The notes: generated by a model not told the origin, from the letters alone. Positions 29,213 through 41,348 are shown, numbered from the stretch's first letter. The stretch: DNA of 64,000 nt from Dama dama (GCF_033118175.1 NC_083703.1:82551001-82615000), one strand, 5' to 3'. A program made the numbers and translations.

Positions 29213-29815
29213 TTCAGTTCAGTTCAGTTACTCAGTTGTGTCCGACTCTTTGCCACCCCATGGACTGCAGAATGCCAAGCCTCCCTGTCCATCACCAACT
29301 CCCGGAGTTTACTCAAACTCATGTCCATCGAGTCGGTGATGCCATCCAACCATCTCATCCTCTGTTGTCCCCTTCTCCTCCTGCCCCCAATCCCTCCCAG
29401 CATCAGGGACTTTTCCAAGGAGTCAACTCTTCCCATGAGGTGGCCAAAGCACTGGAGTTTTAGCTTCAGCATCAGTCCTTCCAAAGAACACCCAGGACTT
29501 ATCTCCTTCAGGATGGACTGGTTGGATCTCCTTGCAGTCCAAGGGACTCTCAAGAGTCTTCTCCAACACCACAGTTCCAAAGCATCAATTCTTCAGTGCT
29601 CAGCTTTCTTCACAGTCCAACTCTCACATCCATACATGACCACTGGGAAAACCATAGCCTTGACTAAATGGATCTTTGCTGGCAAAGTGATGTCTCTGCT
29701 TTTTAATATGCTATCTAGGTTGGTCATAACTTTCCTTCCAAGGAGTAAGTGTCTTTTAATCTCATGGCTGCAGTCACCATCTGCAGTGATTTTGGAGCCC
29801 CCCAAAATAAAGGTA
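29213..29815 (-). mobile_element. BovB 3' part, 600 bp
   Basis: Begins with the (TTCAG)n tail (29213-29228), then reads through the BovB C-terminal codons. Minus-strand frames of 118 and 70 codons carry MYGCESWTVKKAEH, ELWCWRRLLRVPW, QCFGHLMGRVDS and QRMRWLDGITDSMD. It is truncated just upstream, before the RT motifs. Not intact. Confidence 0.93.
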
Positions 29816-29859
29816 GATACATAAACTCATGCATAAATGCATAGGTAGATACGTGTGTG

Positions 29860-30040
29860 TGTGTTCAGCTGCTCAGTCATGTCCAACTCTTTGTGACCCC
29901 ATGGACTATAGCCCACCAGGCTCCTCTTGCTCATGGAATTTTTCAGGGAAGAATACTGGAGTGGGTTGCCATTTTTCTCCTCCAGGGGATCTTCTCAACC
30001 CAGGGATCAAATCAGTGTGTCTTGTGTCTCCTGCATTGGC
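29860..30040 (-). mobile_element. Bov-tA SINE, head-truncated
   Basis: Minus strand: 'gctcagtcatgtccaactct', 'ccaggctcctcttgctcatg', 'ttctcctccaggggatcttc', 'cttgtgtctcctgcattggc'. The tRNA head is cut at 'cattggc'. A short (GT)n lies at its 3' end (29852-29864). Confidence 0.85.
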
Positions 30041-30163
30041 TAAGCCACTTCTGTTGTGCCTGATCCTCTGTGACCGCATGGACTGTAGCCCGCCAGGCTC
30101 CTCTGTCCATGGGATTCGAAAGGCAAGGACACTGGAGTGGGCTGCCATGCCCTCCTCTGAGGC
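30041..30163 (-). mobile_element. Bov-A monomer
   Basis: Minus strand: 'taagccacttctgttgtgcc', 'ctgtccatgggattcgaaag', 'actggagtgggctgccatgc'. It directly follows the truncated Bov-tA. Confidence 0.8.
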
Positions 30164-30696
30164 AGAGGACTCCCGGCACTAAGACCCCCACCGCAGACAC
30201 AGCTCCTTTCTTTTCAGAGGCACACACTCTCAGATGTCTTCTGTACAGTCAGAGTCACAGGGACACAGACTGTTCATGGCTGTGGTCTCACGACTCACAT
30301 TGCACTGCAGTGTGATTTATTTTCCGGGAAAGAACTGAAAATGTTTTGATAATTTTTCATCAATAAAAATTGGCTATGTCATTCTTTTGTTATGGCTTAA
30401 TAGCATTCCATAATGAATCATAAATAATGTCTCCGTGGCCTTATTGACTTTTCGATATCATGATACATATTTATTTGTGCATCTGTTGGCTGTTTATCTG
30501 AGACCTCACAGGAAGGCATGCTCCCTGAGGTCAGGGTCATTGTGTGTCTCTTCCAGGCTGAATTTCCATAAGCTGCGCTATTTTGGTTGTGCTCAAATAA
30601 CACAAGAATGGAGGAAGAGGGGCATTTAGATTTTTCTCCACTGCTAAAATGGACACATTTGAACATGTATCTCCATCGACATAAATGAGAATTGCT

Positions 30697-30827
30697 GGTT
30701 TTTTTTTTTTCCCTTTCTGGCCCTGATACTCAGCTTGCGGGATCTTAGTTCCTCAACCAGGAATCAAACCTGTGCCCCCTTCAGGGAAAGCGAGCAGTCT
30801 TCACTGCTGAACCACAAGGGCAGCCCC
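30697..30827 (-). mobile_element. CHR-type SINE
   Basis: Poly(T) start (30698-30710), 'ggatcttagttcctcaacca', 'ggaatcaaacctgtgccccc', head end 'tgaaccacaagggcagcccc'. Confidence 0.85.
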
Positions 30828-30852
30828 AAGAATGTCTTAAAACTACCCCACT

Positions 30853-31163
30853 AGGGCTTCACTGGCGGTCATTGGTCAATAATTCACCTTGCAGCGCAGG
30901 ACTCTGGTTTCAATCCCTGGCCTGGGGATGCCGCACACCATGAGGCAGCTAAGCCTGTGAGCCACAACTGCTGAGCCCAGGGTAGCAGCTGCTGAAACCT
31001 GCGCTCTCCTGAGCCTGTGACACCCAACACGCGAAGCTGCGGCAGAAAGAAGCGTGCACACCACAACGAGAGAGGAGCCCCCACTTGCCACAACTAGAGG
31101 GAGCCCACGGGGAGCAACAGAGACCCAGCACGGCCAAAATAAAATCAATTAACTAAAAAATGG
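30853..31163 (+). mobile_element. CHR-1-type SINE, long form
   Basis: Head 'agggcttcactggcggtcat', 'tttcaatccctggcctgggg', body 'taagcctgtgagccacaact', 'gagaggagcccccacttgcc', tail 'aaaataaaatcaattaac'. Confidence 0.88.
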
Positions 31164-31345
31164 CCTCCTAGAAGAAGAAAGCCTTGCTCAAAGTGCATAT
31201 AGTGTTTAATTTCTGATAGAACTGCCGTCCTCAAGAACTGAACAACTTTCACTCGCACCAATCATGTCTGGGAGTGTCTGCTTTGCTACATACTCTCCAG
31301 GACCAGGTACCCATGATCGGCTAATGAAGCGGTTTTGATTTTGGG

Positions 31346-33386
31346 AGAGAAAAGCCCCTTTGACAAGCATCAGCAGGAGCGCCGTCTACAGCCGCTCAGG
31401 CTGCACACTGCTCAACTCTGAGGGTGCCCTTCACATCACCTCCGGTACCAAGGGCAGACGCAGCGTCCTCCAGCGTGGCTGCTCTGGGACGTCAGGGGAT
31501 GGTCTCTGAGCGTTCGCTCCTTTCTTCTTCTGGTGCAGATGCTGACAACTGCAAGCTGACCAATCCCATGCTGCTTATGGAACTTAACTAGATAAACGGC
31601 AGTTTCTTGAAAAGGCTGCAGGACCTCAAAAGACTTTTACTATATTTTGAATTCAGACTACTGGAGTTGTATGATATTTTCACTGTCTTAACATTTGTCT
31701 CCCTCACAGCTAATTTGATAGCATATTTTAGCTGATTGCCTTTATCATTTTTTTCCAAGGTGTTCAATTGAGTTTTCACAGAGATGATTCTCTTTTCACA
31801 CTTACAGTTTATCAGTTTATATAATACTTAATTAATGGTATAATTATAATAGCAAGCACAATTACCATGGACAGATTTAAGACAACAAAATGAACACTTA
31901 GCAAGCACCAAGCTTTAATAGAAGTGTGCGGGAAAACTAGAGATTAGTATACCAGCCTGGAGTCTTCAGCGTGGAGGTGGAAGGAGTCAGGATGCTTTCC
32001 AGAAGGAACATGGGAGTTAATTAATCCAGCATGGTGGTCGAGTGGAGGTCAATTCACAGAGCATCAGAAATGCCTGCCACAGTGCAAGCAACTGCCCCTT
32101 CCATGCAACCAGTGAATAAATCATTCCAGAGTAAGAATGATGTAAGGAACACAGATTTGCTATTTCTTTCTCCGTCTCCCTTCTCCATTGCCTTCCGCAA
32201 TATAACCATCAGACTCACCTGGGCTTAACGACGCAGAGTTCCCTTTTCTACAGCCTTGTCTAAAAACACAAGGCAACTGCTTCTTGGGATGCTTAGACAG
32301 AAAAACAGAGTTCTCTTCATACCCAAGAGCAAAAGTGGCCAGATTGAATTATTGAACTAATGTATGTCGATTTCCAATAGGGATGACCTCCTAGGGAGAT
32401 TTTCACAGCTAGTTCACCCTGCAGTTGATTTCTGCCTTCTGTACTGACTTTAGAATTTGAGGATTCCTTGAGATGGCTTTTGCACTGAAAACATGCCAAA
32501 TATTTTGCAATTTAGCCTTTAATGTATAGACAAAACACTAGAATCATTTCTAAGTAGCATTCAGCGTTGCTGGCATCTACAGAAACTTATCACCTCCCCC
32601 CATAGTCTCATCGATTGAAAAGTTGCCATCTCATCTCCCTCCAATCCTATGTTTTAAAGGCACAGTGTTTGTATAATGCTGCTCTAGGAGGATTTATTTC
32701 TAAATAATTGAACAACATCGATCTTAAAGTTGAATTACCTGACCCGGGATCTTTCCTTATGTTAACACAGTGACTGATTGCTGTAAAAAACCAGCTCATT
32801 ATTAAATTTAGACTTTGAGATTCTTGGTTTATTCAGAAAGTATGGAAATAATTTATTTTATTCATTTAAAAGCAAGATATAACCATTTAAGTCTTTCTTT
32901 TTATTTTTGATTTTACGGCAAGTAGTTAATAACATATCAGACAAAAGAGTATTTTATTGCTGTATATTGATGTTAGACTATCTTTCCTCTGAAGAATGAA
33001 ACAATGTTATTTTTCTTAGTGGATTAATGTCTCCATAAATTGCTGCAAAACCATGCTTGTGTTGACAAACATAGTATTTGTTGGTGAACCTGAAATACGA
33101 CATTTCTGCTATATTTCTTGGGATGTAAATACGTGCTTATGGATTCATCAAACATTCATCATAACCTTGCTTTGCATCAAATTTGCCCAGGGAGCCAAGA
33201 GTACAAGATAGACAGAACCTCTGCCATCACAGACTGTCAGTCCAGACGAGAAAACGGACATAACTATAGGTAATTTAAATGTTCAATACAGATAATTACA
33301 CAATGTTAGAAGGTTTCGAGGGGGCACCTAATGTAACTTGGCTATTTAGAACAACAAATCTGTGGTTTTCTTAATCCAGTCTCTCT
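31346..33386. other. Repeat-poor 2 kb; no gene seen
   Basis: No young repeat. About 33140-33300 may be an old MIR/L2-age relic ('acagaacctctgccatcaca', 'ggtaatttaaatgttcaata'). Open frames stay below 66 codons. There is no recognisable exon or RNA. Confidence 0.5.
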
Positions 33387-34345
33387 TAGTTCAGTTCAGT
33401 TCAGTCACTTAGTCATGTCTGACTCTTTGCGACCCCATGAATCACAGCACACCAGGCCTCCCTGTCCATCACCAACTCCCAGAGTTTACTCAAACTCATG
33501 TCCATCGAGTCGGTGATGCCATCCAACCATCTCATCCTCTGTTGTCCCCTTCTCTTCCTGCCCCCAATCCCTCCCAGCATCAGGAACTTTTCCAATGAGT
33601 CAGCTCTTCCCACGAGGTGGCCAAAGTATTGGAGTTTCAGCTTCAACCTCAGTCCCTCCAATGAACACCCAGGACTGATCTCCTCTAGGATGGACTGGTT
33701 GGATCTCCTTGCAGTCCAAGGGACTCTCAAGAGTCTTCACCAACACAACAGTTCAAAAGCATCAATTGTTCAGGATCAGCTTTCTTCACAGTCCAACTCT
33801 CACATCCATACATGACCACTGGGAAAGCTATAGCCTTGACTAGACGGACCTTTGTTGGCAAAATAATGTCTCTGCTTTTTAATATGCTGTCTAGGTTGGT
33901 CATAACTTTCCTTCCAAGGAGTAAGCATCTTTTAATTTAATGGCTGCAATCACCATCTGCAGTGATTTTGGAGCCCGGAAAAATAAAGTCTGATCTGTTT
34001 CCACTGTTTCCCCATTTATTTGCCATGAAGTGATGGGACCAGATGCCATGATCTTAGTTTTCTGAATGTTGAGCTTTAAGCCAATGTTTTCACTCTCCTC
34101 TTTCACTTTCATCAAGAGGCTCTTTAGTTCTTCACTTTCTGCCATAAGGGTGATGCCATCTGCATATCTGAGGTTATTGATATTTCTCCGGCAATCTTGA
34201 TTCCAGCTTGTGCTTCTTCCAGCCCAGCATTTCTCATGATGTACTCTGCATATAAGTTAAATAAGCAGGGTGACAATATACAGCCTTGGCTGGTCCTCTT
34301 GTGCCCACGCAGCCACCCCAGTCTCAACATCTCTTTATAAAAATT
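33387..34345 (-). mobile_element. BovB 3' part including the RT palm end
   Basis: Starts at the (TTCAG)n tail (33391-33406) and extends further upstream than the other minus copies. It encodes, in broken frames, QGCILSPCLFNLYAEYIMRNAGLEEAQ, the catalytic box, LNIQKTKIMASGPITSWQINGE, and the C-terminal EISPGCSLEGLRLK. The catalytic box reads YADG (codons 34155-34166) where active BovB has YADD. Frameshifts separate the parts, so it is dead. Confidence 0.93.
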
Positions 34346-34472
34346 GTGACTCTCATCTAAGAAACTCACATTTTTAAATTACCTTCTAGAAGATGCTTTG
34401 AATCATTTTGCTGAAAGATATTCTCAGACTGTCTCATAACTAAGAGCCGGGTAACTTGGCTTTGGCCTAGAG

Positions 34473-34600
34473 CAGAGGTCAGCCAATGACTATGGTCCAT
34501 GGGCCAAATACTTCTGCCACTTATCTTTGACAAAACTTAAGAATGATTCCTGTGGTTGTTTTTGTTTGTTTGTTTGCTTGTTTTAGTGGTCAAAAAACAA
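34473..34600 (+). mobile_element. hAT-like DNA transposon relic, truncated
   Basis: 'cagaggtcagccaatgacta' and 'tggtccatgggccaaatact' resemble the start of a widespread non-autonomous hAT repeat whose ends read CAGNGGTC. The right end is lost in a (TTTG)n stretch (34561-34583). Confidence 0.4.
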
Positions 34601-34923
34601 GCAAAGGAAGTTTCCTGAACATAGAGTAAAGAGGAATGGATGACCCTCTCTTTTAGAGCAAAGACTAACATGAAAGAAGGGAAATACAAGCTCAGACACA
34701 AAATCTAAGGGTGGAAGACAGAATGGCAAAGCATTCAGTTATCCAGGTACATCACACTATAATGTAGTATTTTTCAATCAAAATTAATATAAAACATCCA
34801 TGATAAACAAAATACAACTTTTTAGCGCACAATTACTAATATTAATTCCTTTAACTCATGGCTTACCTTAACACTACTCTTGACCCAGTCTTTCTTTAAA
34901 GTTTTGGCTTTTCATTCATCACT
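34601..34923. other. No gene seen
   Basis: Unassigned A/T-rich DNA between repeats. Confidence 0.45.
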
Positions 34924-35181
34924 GGGTTTTTTTGCACCGGGTCTTCACTGCTGCGTGAGCTTCTAGCTGCAGCGAGTGGGGCTGCTCTGTGCTCCAGCCC
35001 CCCGGGCTTCTCGCTGCAGCAGCTCCCCTCGCGGCCGAGCACTGGACCTTAGCGCTGCAGCAGTTGTGGAGCACGGGGCTTCATTGTCCCACAGCACGTG
35101 GGATCCTTCTGGGCCAGGGATCCAACCCGTGTCCCCGGCACTGGCAGGTGAGCTTATCCACTGTACCATCAGGGAAGTCCC
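34924..35181 (-). mobile_element. CHR-1-type SINE, GC-rich copy
   Basis: Poly(T) start, 'gagcttctagctgcagcgag', 'cttctcgctgcagcagctcc', 'gccagggatccaacccgtgt', 'actgtaccatcagggaagtc'. Confidence 0.88.
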
Positions 35182-35242
35182 ATCATGAGATTTTAAAGTG
35201 ATTTTGACTTTAAAAACTATGCATTAAAATTTCATTTATCTG

Positions 35243-35402
35243 GGTACTTCCCTAGTGGGCCAGTGGCTAAGATTCTATGCTCCCTAGACAGGGGGCCCAG
35301 TTTGATCCCTGGCCGGGGAACCAGATCTCACACGCCACAAGTATGAATTCACGTGCTGCAACCAAGACCCACTGCAGTCAAATAAATAAATAAAAATATT
35401 GT
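35243..35402 (+). mobile_element. CHR-type SINE
   Basis: Head 'tacttccctagtgggccagt', 'tttgatccctggccggggaa', body 'cacgtgctgcaaccaagacc', tail (AAAT)n. Confidence 0.85.
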
Positions 35403-35489
35403 ATAAAATAAAGTATGATTTATCTGGATTACTAGGTTTTTTGGTGACCTCTTAGGTTTTGCACCTAAGGCCAGTGTCACATTCCCTCT

Positions 35490-35826
35490 GTCCTAGCTGC
35501 CTTCATCCATCTGGGTGCTGTAATAGAACACAGTAGACTGGATGACTGTAACAACAAATGTTTGTTTTTGTGCATTCCGAAGGCTGGGAAGTCCAAGATC
35601 ATGGTGTGGGCAGGTGTGGAGTCTTGTGGGTGCCCACTTCCTGGTTCACAGGCTATCATCTTTTGTAATGTCCTCACAGGGCAGAGGAGGGAGGGGAGCT
35701 CTCCATCATCTCTTTTGTAAATGGCACTAATCTCATTGATTTGGTGCTCCACCCTTCTGAAACCATCCAGAAGGGGTTCGGCTTCAACATATGGATTCTG
35801 AGGGTACACAAAACAGTCTATAGCTC
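35490..35826 (-). mobile_element. MLT1-like (MaLR) solo LTR relic
   Basis: The plus strand reads the inverted MLT1-type LTR in order: 'cacagtagactggatgactg', 'ggctgggaagtccaagatca', 'cacttcctggttcacaggct', 'taatctcattgatttgg', 'gcttcaacatatggattctg', 'cacaaaacagtctatagct'. This is an ancient non-coding endogenous-retrovirus-like LTR with no open frame. Confidence 0.75.
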
Positions 35827-36426
35827 CAGTGTTGGCCTGCTGCTGCAGGTTCACGTTTGAAATTCCCCTAAGTGTGAATGTACTTGTTCTGGGAAGAGAG
35901 AGAATAGCCCTTAGCATTTGAAGGATATGGCAGAATTCTTTCAATTTAGGGAAAACTGAAGCCCACAACACTTATCATTTCTATAACAGAAAAGTAAAAT
36001 CCTCCCAGGGTTAAAAAGTCCATATATTTGAGGCGAATGGGAAGACTTGGACCTTCATTTGTTACCTTTTAATGGGAACCCTGAGTGGCCCTCTCTCAAG
36101 GTTATGGACGAAGTGGAATGGCTGTGATGTGAAGCTGTCACATGGGGGTAACTCCCGGAATGTGTGGGTGAAACCACCGCAGAGCTGCAAATGACAGGCT
36201 GGGAAAATGCTCCATCGTATCTGGGGAGGCCAGGCACTACCAGATTCAAAATGATTTCAGAAATTCATTAAAAATCCACATCTCTGAAAGACTGGAGATG
36301 ATTTACAGCAAGCCCTGGCAACAGGAAACAGTGAGTTTGGAGAAATGGCCAGGATGGAAGTGACCTTACTCAGTTCATTGAGGTTTGAACGCATATACCC
36401 CACATGCTGGGAACTAAGGATGCACA
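35827..36426. other. No gene seen
   Basis: 600 bases with no repeat I can name. Confidence 0.45.
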
Positions 36427-36682
36427 CAGCAAGTCAAGGGCTTCCCTGGGGGTCCAGTGGTTGAGAATCCGCCTGCCAACACAGGCACTACAAGTTTGGT
36501 CCCTAGTCCAGAAGACCCCACACGCCACGGGGCAACTAAGTCTGTGCGCCCAGCCACTGCAGTCCGTGCACCCCGGAGCCTGAGCACCACCGCAGGGGAG
36601 TGGCCTCCGCTCCTGCACTAGAGAAAGGCCAGGCGCAGCAGCAAAGGCCCAGCACAGACAAAAATCATAAATAAATAAATCC
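36427..36682 (+). mobile_element. CHR-1-type SINE
   Basis: Head 'gggcttccctgggggtccag', body 'gggcaactaagtctgtgcgc', 'gcagcaaaggcccagcacag', tail (AAAT)n. Confidence 0.88.
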
Positions 36683-36724
36683 CGTAAAAATTCTTTTAAA
36701 GAGTCAAATGATGCTGAGTCCTAC

Positions 36725-36905
36725 CATGTGCTTGGGGATGATGGTGACCAGCTAATATGTGCAGAGGTATTTACTCTGCATAAGATCTCAGTAGAAACCA
36801 ATATTATCCCTGTTTCACACTTGAAGAAACTGAGGCTCTGAGGTGCTTAGTAACTGCCTCAAGGTCACCCAGCTGCTGAGGAATTGCCTGAGATTCAAAC
36901 CGAGA
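36725..36905 (+). mobile_element. MIR SINE relic
   Basis: Clear MIR 3' half: 'attatccctgtttcacactt', 'gaagaaactgaggctctgag', 'actgcctcaaggtcacccag', 'ctgctgaggaattgcctgag'. Confidence 0.85.
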
Positions 36906-38165
36906 TTACAGGCTGCAGAGATGAGAGACTAAACGGAGATAAACAAAGCATGGCAGAAGAGTCATTTGAATGTGGGGGCCACCTAATTTCCTACGGGAAA
37001 AATCAGTCACTTTACCCATTTATTGGAAGAATATCCTTGCTATTAAATGCAGGGTCATTCAGCTAGAATTAAGGTCCCTGAAACTTAAGCTCTTGAGTTG
37101 GGAGGGCCATTAAAGAGTCTCATTCAAATTTCCTTCCCTGTATTACAGATGAAGAGTCTGGGGCACCCAGAAGGAATAGGTTGTTACAGTTGTAGAAAAT
37201 CATTCATCTTCAGCACTCCTGAGAAACAAGGATTCAATAGCCACGAATGTTTGGGGGAGGAGGGCAAGCTAAAAAATGGAAAGACTAAAGAAGGAGAATC
37301 TGATCATTAAGAAAGAAACTTGTTTATTACCAGGAGCTAAAACTTTGCAAGAAGGATGAAGGTCTTCCACTTAACTAAAACAAAATTGCGCCCTAGATAT
37401 TTGCATGCAGCTGTGTGTGCATTTCAGGTTAACATTTGCCCTCAAATCTTCCTCTGGTTTCCCCTGACAGCACAATAACCTAAATGTGCAGCTGAACAAG
37501 TCTACTGTAAGGTCCCTTTTAGGGAGATTATACCTTGCCTGTTAGGAATAAATTTTCCTCATCTTGTTTGCGGTTACTTAGACCTTCCTGTAAATTTAGT
37601 ACTTTCACACATAATGGGGCTAAGACATATGAAGCAAAAGAAGATTGCTTTTGCCTTTTCTCCCTTATTTTTTTTCATCCCTAAATTCCACATGGAGAAA
37701 ATCACATTCATAAAGCCTACATGGTCATCAGGAAAAGCATCGGTGATTCCGTTAATGTGTCTGCACACGGGGACACATTCATCTCACCCTGCGTCAGTTA
37801 CAGAGGGCAAGAACTGAGCTTCCTTACAACCTATGCCTTTGGGAGAAAGCACATGATGGTAACTATTGTGCTTTTGCTCAGAAGGATCGTTGGCCTCAAA
37901 GTCAGGGAAGGAACACTCCACCCACGTTCCTTTAGGGTAACGGCTGTCAGTATGGGCAATGGCGTCTCCTGGCAGTGGGCGTTTTGGAGATCTGGTGAGG
38001 GCACTTTTATTGTCGTAGTATCTAGGGGTAGTACTAGCATTTAGTACTTAGTGTTTAGTCAAGGACACTAGAAATTCTCTGAAACACTGGACAGTCTGAC
38101 CAAGAAAAGAAAAAAAAGGGCATTTCACATCCACATGGCTTTTGAAAGACTCACACTGAATATAC
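36906..38165. other. No gene seen; 1.26 kb repeat-poor
   Basis: A weak MIR-like line ('ccctgtattacagatgaaga', 37137-37156) is the only relic. The open frame 37721-38044 (107 codons) shows no domain. Direct repeats cactgaatata / cactgagtata flank the next SINE. Confidence 0.5.
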
Positions 38166-38382
38166 GGGCTTCTGTGATGGCTCAGTGGTAAAGAATCCAG
38201 AATTCACCTGCCAATGCAGGAGATGCAGCATTGATCCCTGGGTCAGGAAGATCCCCTGGAGAAGAAAATGGCAATCCACTCTGGTACTCTTGCAGGGAAA
38301 TACCATGGACAGAGGAACCTGGTGAGCTACAGTCCAAAGGGTCACAAGAAGTTGGATACAACTTAAGAGCTAAACAATAATG
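38166..38382 (+). mobile_element. Bov-tA SINE
   Basis: Head 'gggcttctgtgatggctcag', body 'gatcccctggagaagaaaat', 'agctacagtccaaagggtca', end 'ttaagagctaaacaataatg'. Near-perfect flanking repeats (cactgaatata at 38154-38164, cactgagtata at 38384-38394). Confidence 0.9.
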
Positions 38383-38837
38383 ACACTGAGTATATAGAAG
38401 TAACATATGTGGGGATAATTTTTAATAATAGTGAATTTTCCAGGAATGCAATTATCATATAAATTAAGGGCAGTGCTTTTCCTTAATTTTGTTAAGGAGG
38501 TATGTATTTTATTAAGAATTTTACTAAAAGTTATTTTCCAGTTATTTATTTTACTTTATGTTATGGCTTATTGTGAAGTTAAAAATTAATCTCATGATGA
38601 TGGTGGAAGAGGTAATCATCAATAAACCTAAATATTAACTTGTTTCTATTTTGCATGGCTTTCTCAGAACATAATACGGAATTACAAGATAATTTAGGTG
38701 CTATCAGTTGTAGATGAGGACAGAAATAAGCAATGGTCAAGCTGCTTTGTTTTTTCCTGGGAGAAGACAAAGTAGAGAAGAGAAAGATGGAAGAGAAGCC
38801 ACGCAGACAGAGCATCTCAGGAAGAATAAAGCTGTGC
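38383..38837. other. No gene seen
   Basis: A/T-rich unassigned DNA, 450 bases. Confidence 0.45.
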
Positions 38838-38958
38838 CTTTTTGGGTGAGTGGGATAGTTGCCCCACAATGTGGGATCTAAGTTCCCCGACCAGTGATCA
38901 AACCACATCCCCTGCCTTGGGAGGCAGATTCTTAACCACTGGACCACTAGGGAAGTCC
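38838..38958 (-). mobile_element. CHR-type SINE
   Basis: 'atgtgggatctaagttcccc', 'cagtgatcaaaccacatccc', 'cttaaccactggaccactag', 'ggaagtccc'. Confidence 0.85.
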
Positions 38959-39409
38959 CAAGCAGCGGCTTTTTAATAGGAAACTGACTGGTATGTCATA
39001 GGAAGAAGAATTCCAGTGAGGGGATCACAAAGAAGGACTCAGGAGGCAGGAAGTTAAAACAAAAGCCTGAAGAAAAGAAAGCCAGAGAATCAGAGGCTGT
39101 GAGGACATAGGCTTTTCTCTATGATGGGCAGCTATTGCTTAAGAGCTTAAAGATGACTACACCTACATCATAGTCAGGAAAGCAGATATATCTCAGAGAT
39201 TAAAGGAGGAAGAAACTGGGAAAGGATGGTGGGAAGTCAGGAAAACGTTGTTTTGACAGCTTAATTGTTGTTCTGCCATTTTCCCCCTTTTGTTTACTTT
39301 ACCCAACAAAATTTCAATGCCAAAGTTTTTCAATGAGTTTAGTCACCTCTTGTTATTTATTAGAATCAAGTGAATTTACATGTTAAGAGAATAGGAAGAT
39401 AAAAGTAAT
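38959..39409. other. No gene seen
   Basis: 450 bases, purine-rich in parts, unassigned. Confidence 0.45.
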
Positions 39410-39419
39410 AGAGAAAGAA

Positions 39420-39645
39420 AGTGAAAGTGTTAGTCACTCAGTCCTGTCCGACTCTTTGTGACTTCATGGACTAGAGCCTACCAGGCTCCTCTGTCTATGG
39501 AATTCTCCAGGCAAGAAAACTGGAGTGGGTGGCCTTCTCCTGGGCATCCTATCTTTCTCCTGGGCATTTTCCTGACCCAGAGATGGAACTCGAGTCTCCT
39601 GCATTGCAGGCAGGCTCTTTATCATCTGAGCTACCAGGGAAACCC
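39420..39645 (-). mobile_element. Bov-tA SINE with target-site duplication and internal duplication
   Basis: Minus strand: 'gttagtcactcagtcctgtc', 'tctatggaattctccaggca', 'ctgagctaccagggaaaccc'. Direct repeats agagaaagaa at 39410-39419 and 39646-39655. 'ttctcctgggcat' is duplicated near 39535-39570. Confidence 0.93.
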
Positions 39646-39655
39646 AGAGAAAGAA

Positions 39656-40433
39656 TGTGGGGTTTTTACAGGAAAATGTGCTTCTGTTTTGGGACCCACT
39701 AATCTTGATTATAGTTCTTTGGTGAGAAGTCAAATGCATTTGAGGAGGGAAAAGGAATATATATCTGAATAAGTATGTTGGATACGGGGGTTCAACATAT
39801 TTTTATTTCTACCTATGGTCAATGTGGGAAAGTGAAATCTCCTCTCCCAGCCATCAGTGTTTTTAACCTTTCAAGGAAACTCTTCTGTGGAAGGGAGTAA
39901 TTATATATAATCAGATTTAATTATATTAAGTGGGATGAGATGTAACATCCTTGCCAATTATGCCAGCAAGTTGCTTGCCTAGCCTTTCTGAGTGTGTCAG
40001 CAAGAATTCCTCCAGCACTGGAGAAGATTCCTGTTTGTGGCCATTTCTCAGATAAAAGAAAGACATAATAATCTTTCATGTTGAAGACTGATTGGACAAA
40101 GAATCTTCCTTAAACCTCTGTCAGTTGTCCTCCTTCCAGATTGGAGAAAAGCCAGGGAAATGACCCTCATGACTCTACGTCTAAATTCCAGTGCTAGGAA
40201 TACCTTCTTGGAATTCATTGGGAGACACTTTACCTAATGCAACAGCAACTAAAATAAGAATTTGAATTGCTCTGATTTCTCAAAAAACTCAGTTCACTTT
40301 TTTTTTTTTTTAAACAAATTCATGGGTGGGGTGGGAATGGATCCTCTCTTTTGGAGCTAAACTTCATCAAGTAAAACCATAAGGAAGGTCACCTTCTATT
40401 TATCATTCTACAATTCTAAGATTATTTACTATT
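39656..40433. other. No gene seen
   Basis: 780 bases unassigned. A poly(T) tract at 40299-40311 is the only simple repeat. Confidence 0.45.
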
Positions 40434-40728
40434 GGGGATTTCCCTGTTAGTACAGTTGGTAAGAATCTGACTGCCAATGCAGATGACACATGTTTGATCC
40501 CTGGTCCAGGAAGATCCCACATGCCCCAGAGCAACTAAGCCTGGGAACCACAACTGCTGAGCTGGCACTCTGGAGGCTGTGAGCTGCACCAGCTGAAGCC
40601 CAGACGCCTGCAGCCTGCTCTCTGAAACGAGAGGAACTGTCACAGCCGTGCCTGAGTCCTGCAGTGAAGAACAGTCCCCACTCCCCGCAAGCAGAGAAAG
40701 CTCACAGTGAAGCCAAAAATAAATAAAT
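40434..40728 (+). mobile_element. CHR-1-type SINE, long form
   Basis: Head 'ggggatttccctgttagtac', 'tttgatccctggtccaggaa', body 'gagcaactaagcctgggaac', tail 'gccaaaaataaataaatt'. Confidence 0.87.
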
Positions 40729-41137
40729 TATGTTTAAAAAAACTGATTAAGATTGTTTACTATTGAAGATTATTAAACTAAGATATCAGTAAATTGGAGA
40801 TATCCTAAATGGATATTTCAAATATTCAGAATAAATAGATGACTGTGTGGTGAGAACCTCTGCAAAGAACAAATTCAGCATCGCTAGGGTTCAGACAGAG
40901 TCTGAGTGGCCACTCAGCAGGGGGAGGGGTAAGGCACCAATGTACACTTACAAAGCAACTCTGATAGACCCACCACTGCTCTAAGCCTTGGTCAGACAAA
41001 GGAGCTTAGAGCTGAGGTTGGGGTTAAGGCTACTGGGCCTGTCTTCGTGGCGTTTACATTTTCTAAACCTTTTACTCTAAGATCTCATGATTCTGTATTT
41101 ATAATGATAAGTAGCCTAGTCAAAACATTCTATAGTA
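40729..41137. other. No gene seen
   Basis: 400 bases of unassigned DNA. Confidence 0.45.
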
Positions 41138-41264
41138 GGGAGTTTTCTGGTGGCCCAGTGGTTAAGACTCTGCTTTCCAGTCCAGGGAGTATGGGTTTGA
41201 ACCTTGGTCAGAGAACTAAGACCCCACGTGTCATGCGGTGCAGTCAAAAATTAAGAAAAAATAT
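41138..41264 (+). mobile_element. CHR-type SINE, short form
   Basis: 'gttttctggtggcccagtgg', 'tttgaaccttggtcagagaa', 'cgtgtcatgcggtgcagtca', A-rich tail. Confidence 0.85.
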
Positions 41265-41348
41265 TATATAGCAAAATATAATGAAGTAATAAAACTAAAA
41301 AGAGAATAACTATTAACTTTATTATTGAGAATCACTGTTAATAGCAAT

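Larger units (their letters stand above)
30370..31345 (-). mobile_element. Ancient L1 ORF2 3' fragment broken by CHR SINEs
   Basis: The minus strand is weakly like L1 ORF2 C-terminal codons: plus 'ttatggcttaatagcattcc' (30391-30410) and 'aaatgagaattgctgg' (30682-30697). After two CHR SINEs come 'aactgaacaactttcactcg' and 'caccaatcatgtctgggagtg' (about 31237-31277). Old and diverged. L2-like sequence is also possible at 30500-30600. Confidence 0.45.

Noticed and set aside
35490..35826. Intact endogenous retrovirus
   Set aside because: Only a decayed solo LTR-like piece is present. No gag, pol or env sequence is seen anywhere in the window.
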